From NCBI GenBank assembly GCA_905479115.1, contig CAJQLF010000057.1, positions 1 through 50,879 of the forward strand: a stretch of DNA of 50,879 nucleotides, read 5' to 3'. Below the pieces are notes generated by a model. That model was not told the origin of the DNA, made no database searches, and worked only from the letters and a program-made list of their open reading frames with translations. Position 1 is the stretch's first letter. The number at the start of each line of letters is the position of its first letter. Below, piece by piece: positions 43,710 through 50,879 of the stretch. Source of the DNA: an uncultured Flavobacteriales bacterium (GTDB lineage: Bacteria > Bacteroidota > Bacteroidia > Flavobacteriales_D > Sanyastnellaceae). The position numbers and the translations under genes are program-made.

Positions 43710-44702
43710 TCAGCGGATAATCAGCCGCTGCATGTGCACGCTTCCATCTTTCTGAAGGGCTTGAACAGCGTAGAATCCAGATTCCCAGCTAGTGACATCA
43801 AGTGTCACGCGTTGTCCCTGATTCAGCTGAACTTCGCTTACCGAACGACCTTGCGCATCCCAAAGGGTTACTGTGAGCAGGTCGTTGTGCTGATTTTCCA
43901 TCCAGCATTGACCATCCGCAGGGTTGGGGTAAAGGCTCAGGATCGCATGTTCATCGGAGGACGATTCTGCGATGTTCGTCGCGGGACCAAATCGATAAAC
44001 GGTCCCGTTTTCAGGTACGCCATTTAACATTTGGTTGCCGTAGTACCAGGCGTAAAAGTCATCTGTCAGCGACCACTCAGGCACTGCCGGATCGCCGCTC
44101 GCTGTATAGAAGAGGCCGCTGTAGTAATCATAATCGAAGTCGAGTATCAATCCAGACGTCAAGAACTCGGAATCCAAAGAACCATCGCCCATGGTGTTGG
44201 GGCCGAAGCGGTATTCGATGATGTTTCCATTTTCATAGAGCCAGGTCTGAAAACTCAATCGCATCGTTGTCGTTCCAAGTTCGGAAATCTCCTCGTACAG
44301 ACCGACCTCGTCCCATTCCACTTTGAGAATGCGATTGGGACTTGTGCCGGTAACCTCGTATTGAATGTGGCTTTCTTCTTCAATTTCTACAGCACCAATG
44401 TCCATGACATCCAAGCTGATGGGCCAAAGGATATTCAATGCTGCAGAAGCACTCAGTCCCATGAGCATTTCGCCCGTTCCCGAAATTTGGAGCACCGTTA
44501 CAATATCGTCGTCCTCGCCGATGCTTACTTCGAAGGGCAAAGGTATTTCGACTTCGGGGTCATCCCAGCCTACGTCAATTCCCAATCCAACGGGGTTGGT
44601 CAATGGGGTGTAGGTCTCCTCAAAAACACTTGCAGAGTAGGGGAATTGGGCTGTTGCCAAGGTGCACATTCCCAATCCAAGGAGTAGAAAGAAACGGTTC
44701 AT
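43710..44702 (-). CDS. Secreted protein with T9SS type A sorting domain (330 aa)
   Basis: A signal peptide (MNRFFLLLGLGMCTLATAQ, 1-19) precedes a beta-rich region of unknown fold with a candidate acidic cluster (VSIGEDDDIVTVL) and aromatic-rich strands (DFDYDYYSGLFYTASGD). The C-terminal ~75 residues form a T9SS type A sorting domain: LSLYPNPADGQCW, VTLWDAQGRSVSEV, VTSWESGFYAVQAL and the final MQRLIIR. It is exported by the type IX system and probably surface-attached. It converges with the giant propeller gene (58-bp gap) and lies 26 bp downstream of the LOG-family gene. Confidence 0.85.
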   Translation of the reverse strand: MNRFFLLLGLGMCTLATAQFPYSASVFEETYTPLTNPVGLGIDVGWDDPEVEIPLPFEVSIGEDDDIVTVLQISGTGEMLMGLSASAALNILWPISLDVMDIGAVEIEEESHIQYEVTGTSPNRILKVEWDEVGLYEEISELGTTTMRLSFQTWLYENGNIIEYRFGPNTMGDGSLDSEFLTSGLILDFDYDYYSGLFYTASGDPAVPEWSLTDDFYAWYYGNQMLNGVPENGTVYRFGPATNIAESSSDEHAILSLYPNPADGQCWMENQHNDLLTVTLWDAQGRSVSEVQLNQGQRVTLDVTSWESGFYAVQALQKDGSVHMQRLIIR

Positions 44703-44728
44703 TAGATTGATTGGTTGCGGTTGGAAGA

Positions 44729-45418
44729 TTAGAAATTTGGACGAAGAAGTGATTTGGCATAAAAGTCATCAATCACTTTCACTACCTCTTCTGGCGTATC
44801 CACTACGTGGAATAAATCCGGGTCACCGGCACTGATTGTTTTGTAAGAGTCTGCGAGTGTTGATTTCATCCAATCGACAAGGCCTGCCCAAAATTTGGAA
44901 TCATACAAGATGATGGGAACGGGTTCGACTTTGGACGTTTGCACGAGCGTTAACGCTTCGAACAGCTCGTCAAGCGTGCCAAATCCTCCGGGCATGACCA
45001 CGAATCCTTGAGAATATTTTACGAACATCACTTTTCGAACAAAGAAGTAATCAAAATCAATGCTCTTGTCAACGTCGATGTACGGATTGTTGTGCTGTTC
45101 AAAGGGGAGTTCGATGTTAAGTCCAACGGAAGTACCACCTACATCGTGTGCTCCGCGGTTTCCCGCTTCCATTACACCGGGACCGCCTCCAGTGATTACA
45201 CCGTATCCGCGTTCGCTAAGCTGTTTCGCTACCTCTCGAGCTTCATTGTAGACAGGTGAGTCTTCCGGTACCCGCGCAGAACCGTAAATGCTGATGCACG
45301 GACCAATCCGCTGAAGGGTTTCAAAACCTTGAACAAATTCGCCCATGATTTTGAAGATGGACCAACTGTCATTCGTCTTGATTTCGTTCCAATCGCGCTG
45401 CTTCAATCCTTTCTTCAT
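44729..45418 (-). CDS. LOG family protein (TIGR00730 Rossmann fold)
   Basis: The 229-residue protein has the LOG/YvdD signature: ISIYGSARVPEDSPVY, VITGGGPGVMEAGNRGA and MPGGFGTLDELFEALT with the PGGxGTxxE motif at 143-151. Family members include cytokinin riboside 5'-monophosphate phosphoribohydrolases and bacterial nucleotide 5'-monophosphate nucleosidases (PpnN-like), which cleave the base from NMPs. The exact substrate is not clear from sequence. The acidic end of the motif (TLDE) is intact, so catalysis is likely. It starts 11 bp after the uvrA stop and is probably co-transcribed with uvrA. Confidence 0.92.
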   Translation of the reverse strand: MKKGLKQRDWNEIKTNDSWSIFKIMGEFVQGFETLQRIGPCISIYGSARVPEDSPVYNEAREVAKQLSERGYGVITGGGPGVMEAGNRGAHDVGGTSVGLNIELPFEQHNNPYIDVDKSIDFDYFFVRKVMFVKYSQGFVVMPGGFGTLDELFEALTLVQTSKVEPVPIILYDSKFWAGLVDWMKSTLADSYKTISAGDPDLFHVVDTPEEVVKVIDDFYAKSLLRPNF

Positions 45419-45429
45419 TCTTTTGACTT

Positions 45430-48282
45430 TTACAGTCGCAAAATACCACCTAAAAACGGACCCGTTGCGCTCTTTGGGTTTTTTGCCACCTCCTCCGGTG
45501 TGCCAGAAGCGATGATGAGGCCTCCGCGATGTCCTCCCTCAGGACCTAAGTCGATGAGGTGATCGGCGACTTTGAGCACATCGATGTTGTGTTCAATCAC
45601 CAGGACCGTGTTCCCTTGATCTACTAATCGTTGAAGCACGTCGATGAGCATCTGGATGTCTTGGAAGTGAAGACCTGTGGTCGGTTCGTCGAGAACATAA
45701 AAAGTCTGTCCCGTGCTCACCCGTGCGAGCTCTGTGGCGAGTTTGACGCGCTGGGCTTCTCCTCCTGAGAGCGTGGTGGATTGTTGGCCGAGCGTGATAT
45801 AGCCCAGGCCCACATCTTGGAGCGTTTTGGTGATTCGTTTCAATTTGGGAAAGGAATCAAAAAAGGCCACGGCGTCATCTACGGTCATTTCGAGGACATC
45901 TGAAATTGACTTTCCTCTGTATCGTACTTCCAATGTTTCGCGGTTGTAGCGCCGCCCTTTGCACGTTTCGCATTCCACGTGTACGTCAGGCAAAAAGTTC
46001 ATCTCAATGGTTCGGACTCCGGCCCCTTTGCATTCTTCGCAGCGTCCTCCCGCGACGTTGAAGCTGAAACGTCCCGGTTTATATCCGCGGATTGCGGCTT
46101 CTGGGAGCTTGGTAAAAAGCGCTCGGATTTCATTGAAAATCCCGGTGTATGTCGCTGGATTGGAGCGAGGCGTTCTTCCTATGGGACTTTGATTGATGGC
46201 AATAACCTTGTCCAAATGCTCGAGTCCCTTGAGGCTCTTGTAGGGCAAGGGGTCCTTCGTGTCTTCGTAAAAGTGGTTGTGAAGGGCAGGGTAAAGGGTT
46301 TGGTTGATGAGGCTACTCTTTCCACTTCCACTTATTCCGCTCACACACGTAAAGGATCCCAATGGAATGGTGACATCTACGTTTTGAAGGTTGTGCCCTG
46401 TGGCTCCTGTGAGTTTGAGTTTTTTGCTTCGACCGAGTTTGCGTCTTTTTGGGACTTCAATTCGGAGTTCCCCGTTCAAGTACTTGGCAGTTGTGCTCTG
46501 GCTATTCAAATGGGAGTTTGGAGGTCCTTGAGCGACAATGTTACCTCCGTGCACGCCTGCTCCCGGTCCAATATCAATCAAGTAATCAGACTGCAACATC
46601 ATCTCTTCGTCGTGCTCGATTACGATGACCGAGTTACCTGCATCGCGCAGGGCTTGGAGACTTTTGATGAGTCGCTCATTGTCGCGCTGATGCAATCCAA
46701 TGCTGGGCTCATCCAAGATATAAAGCACCTCAGTCAATCGGCTTCCTATTTGCGTGGCCAGTCGGATGCGCTGCGCCTCGCCTCCGGAAAGCGTGCGTGA
46801 AGAACGATCCAATGCGAGGTAGTCCAGCCCCACATCCACCAAAAATCCGAGCCGTGCATTGATTTCTTTCAAGGGCTCTCGAAGAATGCGCTGCTGTTTT
46901 TCATTCAGCCTTTCATTCAATCCCAGGAACCATTGCGATAATTGCTTCAGATCCATCCCGCTCAGCTCTGCGATGTTTTTGTCAGCGAGTTTAAATTGTA
47001 GGCTGATGGGCTGGAGTCGAGCGCCCTCGCATGAAGGGCAGTGCTTTTTCTTCATGAATCGCCTAGCCCAGCGACGAAGCGGAATAGAGTTGCTGCGCTC
47101 AGCTGCAGATTCAACTGTAGCAATCACGCCGTCCCAAGTCACATGGCTTCCTTTGGTTCCGGCTTTACCCGTAACCCAAACGCTTTCCTTGGAGCCGTAT
47201 AGGATTTCGCCAAGCACTTCTGGGGACAATTGCTCAATGGGCGTCTTGAGGGTATCGCCAGACGCATCAAGCAAGGCTTGAATGATTTGCATCGTCCGGT
47301 TGCCCTTGATGTCACCTAGCGGTGCAATCCCTCCCTTTTGAATGGATTTTTGGCCGTCGGGAATGATCAGCTCTATTTCAGCTTCCGCCACTTCACCGAG
47401 GCCGTTGCATTGCGAACAAGCGCCGTACGGTGAATTGAAGGAGAAGAGGTTGGGCTCAGGATCGGGATAAGCGTCCCCTGTGGTAGGGCACATAAGATTT
47501 CTGCTGAAATGCCTTAAATCTTTTTGTTCGTGAACCAGCAATCCCATGGTGCCTTTTCCCAAGTTCAGCGATGTCTTGATGGAACGCAGCATGCGCTGTT
47601 CATCATCGAGTCGGACCTCAAGTCGGTCCACAACGACCTCAATATCATGCACTTTGTACCGGTCCAATTTCATTCCGCTCTCGAGTTCCATCAATTGACC
47701 GTCGACGCGCGCTCGGACGTATCCTTGCTTCATAATGGACTCGAACAATTCGCGGTAGTGCCCCTTTCGTCCTTTGACCAAGGGAGCCAAAAACAACACC
47801 CGCTGACCATGATAGTCTGCAAGAACCCTGTTCAGGATTTCCTCGTCCGTGAATCGCACCATTGCCTCTCCCGTCGTGATGCTGAACGCATCGGCGGCTC
47901 GGGCATACACCAACCGAAGGAAGTCATTGACTTCCGTAATGGTGCCAACAGTAGAGCGCGGGTTTTTGGAAATGGTCTTTTGCTCGATGCTGATGACAGG
48001 ACTTAGTCCGGTGATTTGATCGACCTTGGGTCGTTCCAGTCCTCCTAAGAACTGACGGGCATAAGCCGAGAAAGTTTCGAGGTACCGCCGCTGTCCTTCC
48101 GCATATAGCGTATCAAAAGCAAGGCTGGATTTCCCACTGCCACTGACGCCAGTGATGACGACAAGTTGATTCCTAGGAATTGTCAAGGACACGTCTTTGA
48201 GGTTGTGTTCTTGCGCTCCTATGATCTCAATCAGATCTTCGGTTATGTTCCTGCCGCTAGAAGGGTCGCTGTTTTTGCCCAT
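45430..48282 (-). CDS. uvrA: Excinuclease ABC subunit UvrA
   Basis: The 950-residue protein has two ABC ATPase modules: Walker A GVSGSGKSS (45-53) and GISGSGKSSLINQTL in the C-terminal half, each with a signature RTLSGGEAQRIRLA or TTLSGGEAQRVKLA and Walker B (YILDEPSIGLHQRD, YVLDEPTTGLHFQD). Zinc-binding segments are HCPSCEGARL and GGRCEECKGAGV plus CETCKGRRYN. The first zinc segment reads MCPTTGDAYP then ACSQC, so its first CxxC pair has only one Cys; I recall this as usual for Bacteroidetes UvrA. UvrA finds DNA damage for nucleotide excision repair with UvrB, which is not in the window. A LOG-family gene follows 11 bp downstream. Confidence 0.97.
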   Translation of the reverse strand: MGKNSDPSSGRNITEDLIEIIGAQEHNLKDVSLTIPRNQLVVITGVSGSGKSSLAFDTLYAEGQRRYLETFSAYARQFLGGLERPKVDQITGLSPVISIEQKTISKNPRSTVGTITEVNDFLRLVYARAADAFSITTGEAMVRFTDEEILNRVLADYHGQRVLFLAPLVKGRKGHYRELFESIMKQGYVRARVDGQLMELESGMKLDRYKVHDIEVVVDRLEVRLDDEQRMLRSIKTSLNLGKGTMGLLVHEQKDLRHFSRNLMCPTTGDAYPDPEPNLFSFNSPYGACSQCNGLGEVAEAEIELIIPDGQKSIQKGGIAPLGDIKGNRTMQIIQALLDASGDTLKTPIEQLSPEVLGEILYGSKESVWVTGKAGTKGSHVTWDGVIATVESAAERSNSIPLRRWARRFMKKKHCPSCEGARLQPISLQFKLADKNIAELSGMDLKQLSQWFLGLNERLNEKQQRILREPLKEINARLGFLVDVGLDYLALDRSSRTLSGGEAQRIRLATQIGSRLTEVLYILDEPSIGLHQRDNERLIKSLQALRDAGNSVIVIEHDEEMMLQSDYLIDIGPGAGVHGGNIVAQGPPNSHLNSQSTTAKYLNGELRIEVPKRRKLGRSKKLKLTGATGHNLQNVDVTIPLGSFTCVSGISGSGKSSLINQTLYPALHNHFYEDTKDPLPYKSLKGLEHLDKVIAINQSPIGRTPRSNPATYTGIFNEIRALFTKLPEAAIRGYKPGRFSFNVAGGRCEECKGAGVRTIEMNFLPDVHVECETCKGRRYNRETLEVRYRGKSISDVLEMTVDDAVAFFDSFPKLKRITKTLQDVGLGYITLGQQSTTLSGGEAQRVKLATELARVSTGQTFYVLDEPTTGLHFQDIQMLIDVLQRLVDQGNTVLVIEHNIDVLKVADHLIDLGPEGGHRGGLIIASGTPEEVAKNPKSATGPFLGGILRL

Positions 48283-48332
48283 GGAATGCCAACAATTGGC
48301 GCGTTCGCGTGTTCAGTTAATCAGGCTGGGAA

Positions 48333-49802
48333 TTAGGATGCATGCTTCTTCTTGATGCGAAATCCCAATGCAGCGATGGTCAACGTCATGAGAGGACTGA
48401 CCCAGTTAAAAATGCAATAAGGGAGGTAAGCCCAGGTCGCTACCCCCAGAATGCCACTTTGCGCGACGCCGCAAGTGTTCCATGGAATCAATACGCTCGT
48501 AACTGTCCCCGAATCTTCCAGTGTCCGGCTCAGGTTTTCGGGAGCCAAATCCCGGTCGCTGTAGGCATCTTTGAGCATGTTGCCTGGAACCACAATGGCG
48601 AGGTATTGGTCTGAAGCCAAAATGTTAAAGGCCAGGCATGTTCCAACGGTGCGAGAGACGAGCCCAAACGTGGATTGAACACCACTCAGGATTGCGAGGG
48701 TGATTCGCTCCAACATACCGGTCGCTTGCATTGCTGCCCCAAAGACCATGGCACAAAGGATGAGCCAGACGGTGTTGAGCATGCCCGCCATGCCGCTGGA
48801 CGCAAGCAGATCATTGGCCATGCTATTGTTGGTGGTGATGGAGCTGTCCAAGGCCATAGATTGAATGGTGGCCTTGAACGCTGCCATGCCATACCCTTCA
48901 CCATTCGTCATGCCAGCGACACTGCGGACCACATCTGGCTGAAAAACGATCGCGGTGAAGGCACCGAGCAAGGTGCCGATCATCAAGGCAGCGGCGGCAG
49001 GGACTTTTTTTGCAATCAGGAAGATGACAATAACGGGAGCGAAAAAAAGGCCCCAATGAATGTCAAATGCGGAAAAGACAGCGGCTCCAAAGTCATCAGC
49101 AAATGAAGCAGAAAGGCCTTCAATAGCTGCACTGCCGCCAAATCCTGCGATTAAAAATACAAGGAGAGCCACCACCAAACTGGGCACAGTGGTGTATGTC
49201 ATGTACCGGATGTGCGAGAATAAATCCGTTCCGCCAACGGCAGCAGCAATGTTCGTTGTATCGCTTAAGGGCGACATTTTGTCACCGAAATAAGCCCCAG
49301 AGATGATTGCTCCAGCAACCCAACCCTCGCTCAACCCCAATGCCGAACCGATGCCAACTAAAGCCACGCCAACTGTTCCCACGGTTCCCCAAGAACTGCC
49401 GGTGGCCAATGAAAGCACACCGCAGATGATGCATGCGGCAAACAGGAAAATACCGGGTTCGAGAATTTGCAGGCCATAATGAATAAACGCGGGAATGATT
49501 CCAGCAATAAGCCACGTCCCTGAGAGCGCCCCAATCATCAAAAGAATCAAAATGGCCTCCGTCGTCTGCGACACAGAATGTGCCATCGCATCGCTAATGG
49601 CCTTCCACCGGGTGCCTCTCACCATGCCAATTCCACCAGCTACCATCGCTGCAAGGAGCATCGCTATTTGGTTCGCTCCGTATGAGCTGTCCTCGCCAAA
49701 GGCAACCACATCGGCAGCCAACAACCCGATTAATGCGGCAACAGGAATCAGCGACAATCCCAAAGAGGGGAGCGATTGAGCGGAGGACTTCGGGTCCATC
49801 AT
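48333..49802 (-). CDS. NhaC-type Na+/H+ antiporter
   Basis: The 489-residue protein has about 11-12 membrane segments and fits the Na_H_antiporter family (PF03553). Conserved features are GSSWGTVGTVGVALVGIGSALG, ISGAYFGDKMSPLSDTTNIA and LIPWNTCGVAQSGILGV; the acidic and polar residues of GDKMSPLSDTTN are typical of NhaC transporters. Substrate could be Na+/H+ or a related exchange such as malate/lactate. ATG 49802 overlaps the yajC stop by 4 bp (ATGATG start), so it is likely translated with yajC. A cargo-export subunit paired with an antiporter is not a usual functional link; co-transcription may be incidental. It ends 50 bp before the uvrA start. Confidence 0.9.
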   Translation of the reverse strand: MMDPKSSAQSLPSLGLSLIPVAALIGLLAADVVAFGEDSSYGANQIAMLLAAMVAGGIGMVRGTRWKAISDAMAHSVSQTTEAILILLMIGALSGTWLIAGIIPAFIHYGLQILEPGIFLFAACIICGVLSLATGSSWGTVGTVGVALVGIGSALGLSEGWVAGAIISGAYFGDKMSPLSDTTNIAAAVGGTDLFSHIRYMTYTTVPSLVVALLVFLIAGFGGSAAIEGLSASFADDFGAAVFSAFDIHWGLFFAPVIVIFLIAKKVPAAAALMIGTLLGAFTAIVFQPDVVRSVAGMTNGEGYGMAAFKATIQSMALDSSITTNNSMANDLLASSGMAGMLNTVWLILCAMVFGAAMQATGMLERITLAILSGVQSTFGLVSRTVGTCLAFNILASDQYLAIVVPGNMLKDAYSDRDLAPENLSRTLEDSGTVTSVLIPWNTCGVAQSGILGVATWAYLPYCIFNWVSPLMTLTIAALGFRIKKKHAS

Positions 49803-50122
49803 GCGTTGGCTTTGATATCCTCTTCCGATGCTTCTCCAGCAGGATTCAGCGCAGATTTTTCGACGCGTATTTTGGCACCATCTACTTGAATAAGAACAGT
49901 TCGCTCGTTCATGTCGGCGACTTTCCCATGGATGCCACCGATCGTGACGACTTTGTCGCCCTTTTTCAATTCTGCACGAAATGATTTGGCCTCCTTTTGT
50001 TTTTTGACCTGTGGCCGAATCATGAACAAGTACATGATAAGGAACATGCCACCAATGAGCAGGAAGAAACTCATGCCTCCTTCTCCTGTTGCTGGACTTT
50101 GGAATAAAATGTAGTGCATCAT
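49799..50122 (-). CDS. yajC: Sec translocase accessory subunit YajC
   Basis: The 107-residue protein has one N-terminal membrane segment (MSFFLLIGGMFLIMYLFM, about 17-34) followed by the conserved IRPQVKKQKEAKSFRAELKK and GDKVVTIGGIHGKV, the YajC signature. It associates with SecDF in the inner membrane. Either of two adjacent ATG codons (50122 or 50119) may be used. A 33-bp gap separates it from the DUF1573 gene upstream, and its stop overlaps the nhaC-like start. Confidence 0.94.
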   Translation of the reverse strand: MMHYILFQSPATGEGGMSFFLLIGGMFLIMYLFMIRPQVKKQKEAKSFRAELKKGDKVVTIGGIHGKVADMNERTVLIQVDGAKIRVEKSALNPAGEASEEDIKANA

Positions 50123-50155
50123 AGCATTAGATTTGAAATAAGTTAATTTTTTAAA

Positions 50156-50644
50156 TCACTGTGGACCAATAACTTCAGCTGTTATGGTTAATGTAGTTGT
50201 TGAAGGAGTGGCATTCGTCACAACGAAGATTTCTTTGCGGTTTTCTCCCACGCGCCCGCGGCTGTCGAACCGAATTGCAATCGTCCCTGTCTCACCGGGA
50301 TGAATCGGCGAACGGGGCCATTTTTCAGCGAGTGCACAGCCACACGATGTGCTCACATCTGATATGATGAGGGGTGCTTTCCCTTCGTTCGAGAAGGAAA
50401 AAGCACGCTCTACTTGCGTGCCTTCTGCAACAATGCCCAAAGCGGCTATCGTATCTGAGAAGGCTATTACGGGTACAAGAATTTTAGGTGTGCCTTCTGA
50501 GCGAGCCGTTGCAGGAATGTGAATGAGGTCGGTGGAGATTTGTTCTTCTCCTGGAAGTTGGCAGCCTCCTGATAGCAGCAGCGCCAATCCGATCAGACCA
50601 ATCCTAAAGCTCCTCGTATGATTCATTCCTTTCGTTCGCTTCAT
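50156..50644 (-). CDS. DUF1573 domain lipoprotein
   Basis: The 162-residue protein has a lipoprotein-like signal (IGLIGLALLLSGGC, with Cys near residue 28). The DUF1573 Ig-like domain follows: ERAFSFSNEGKAPLIISDVS, TSCGCALAEKWPRSPIHPGE, GTIAIRFDSRGRVGENRKEI and VVTNATPSTTTLTITAEV. The TSCGC pair is the family hallmark. ATG 50644 overlaps the nusB stop (ATGA). An ATG seven codons downstream (MNHTRSFRIG) may be the true start and gives a more normal signal peptide. It is probably anchored in the outer or inner membrane facing the periplasm. Function is unknown, but its nusB-yajC position is conserved in Bacteroidetes as I recall. Confidence 0.9.
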   Translation of the reverse strand: MKRTKGMNHTRSFRIGLIGLALLLSGGCQLPGEEQISTDLIHIPATARSEGTPKILVPVIAFSDTIAALGIVAEGTQVERAFSFSNEGKAPLIISDVSTSCGCALAEKWPRSPIHPGETGTIAIRFDSRGRVGENRKEIFVVTNATPSTTTLTITAEVIGPQ

Positions 50645-50879
50645 TCGATGAGTCCTCGGCCGCTTTTTTTGATTTTGCCGTCCTCTTTCAACTTACCAAA
50701 GAGCTCGTCTAAGATACCGTTGATGAAGCCGTGGCTTTTCGGCGTGCTATAATACTTTGAAAGTTCGATGTACTCATTCAACGTCACTTTTAATGGAATT
50801 GACGGAAACGTTCGGGCTTCAGCCAAGGCCATTTTCATCAAAATTCGATCCATCAGCGCTATCCGTTCTAAATCCCAAT
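50641..50879 (-). CDS. nusB: Transcription antitermination factor NusB (5' part outside window)
   Basis: The frame is open at the right edge, so the N-terminus is missing; 78 complete codons are visible. They read WDLERIALMDRILMKMALAE, then PSIPLKVTLNEYIELSKYYS and SHGFINGILDELFGKL, which are the C-terminal NusB helices (RIALMDRILMKMA, NEYIELSK, FINGIL). NusB works with NusE in the rRNA antitermination complex. Its stop overlaps the DUF1573 start by 4 bp. Confidence 0.93.
   Translation of the reverse strand, partial: WDLERIALMDRILMKMALAEARTFPSIPLKVTLNEYIELSKYYSTPKSHGFINGILDELFGKLKEDGKIKKSGRGLIE

Noticed and set aside
44031-44687. Plus-strand frame of 218 residues
   Set aside because: Antisense to the T9SS cargo gene, no recognisable motifs.
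45979-46800. Plus-strand frame of 273 residues opposite uvrA
   Set aside because: Antisense shadow of a highly conserved gene.

Overview
The window looks like a chromosomal segment of a marine-type Bacteroidetes bacterium, most likely order Flavobacteriales. Evidence seen in the sequence: several secreted proteins end in Por/type IX secretion (T9SS) C-terminal sorting domains; cysteine-rich repeats of the GCTDxxACNYDxxATxDDGSC type occur; promoter-like elements fit the Bacteroidetes consensus (TTTG-N19-TAnnTTTG); Shine-Dalgarno sequences are largely absent; and there are Bacteroidetes-typical neighbourhoods (tsaD divergent from tamB, ferredoxin divergent from acyl-CoA reductase, nusB-DUF1573-yajC). 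The family assignment is inference. Coding density is very high. I see no tRNA, rRNA, CRISPR array, insertion sequence, prophage or integration site, and no gene-free stretch longer than 300 bases; the longest is 32753-33021 (269 bases).

Layout. 1-5768 (minus): a giant repeat-rich secreted protein cut by the left edge, a secreted endonuclease I with lamin-tail domain and dockerin-like tail, and a serine hydrolase of the class C beta-lactamase fold. 5788-8219: a compact Smr-domain protein and two unknown secreted proteins. 8258-11298: ferredoxin divergent from an acyl-CoA reductase, then a lipoprotein and a small cytosolic protein. 11325-17569: a T9SS cargo protein, a 1364-residue TamB-like protein and divergent tsaD. 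17580-22156: an orphan LytS-type histidine kinase, a DEAD/DEAH helicase, uracil-DNA glycosylase and a WD40 protein. 22195-26829: a possible 25-residue membrane peptide, hisS, a LytS-like pseudokinase coupled to meaB, a secreted CarboxypepD_reg-like protein and a small membrane protein. 26893-32752: a small lipoprotein, then a tightly overlapping four-gene operon. 33022-39388: an SRPBCC protein, a YkuK-like protein, a large secreted zinc metalloprotease, and htpG with a TerB/J-domain partner. 39554-44702: two T9SS cargo proteins, one a 1365-residue beta-propeller protein. 44729-50879: a LOG-family protein, uvrA, an NhaC-type antiporter, yajC, a DUF1573 lipoprotein and the 3' part of nusB.

Most noteworthy candidates. 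(1) The operon 32752-27093 encodes a LysM protein whose N-terminal half looks like an MltD-type lytic transglycosylase that has lost its catalytic Glu, two SGNH hydrolases (one with GDS, one with GGS) and an MBOAT acyltransferase. I infer a periplasmic system for O-acetylation of peptidoglycan or another glycan, with a catalytically dead murein-binding component. (2) The gene translationally coupled to meaB is a LytS-family kinase lacking both the phospho-acceptor His and the N-box Asn. (3) The left-edge protein contains two copies of an apparently undescribed ~170-residue domain interleaved with 50-residue cysteine/calcium-type repeats. (4) The secreted nuclease carries a dockerin-like C-terminus instead of the T9SS domain used by other cargo in the window. 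All functional links are inferred from sequence reading only; no database search was run.
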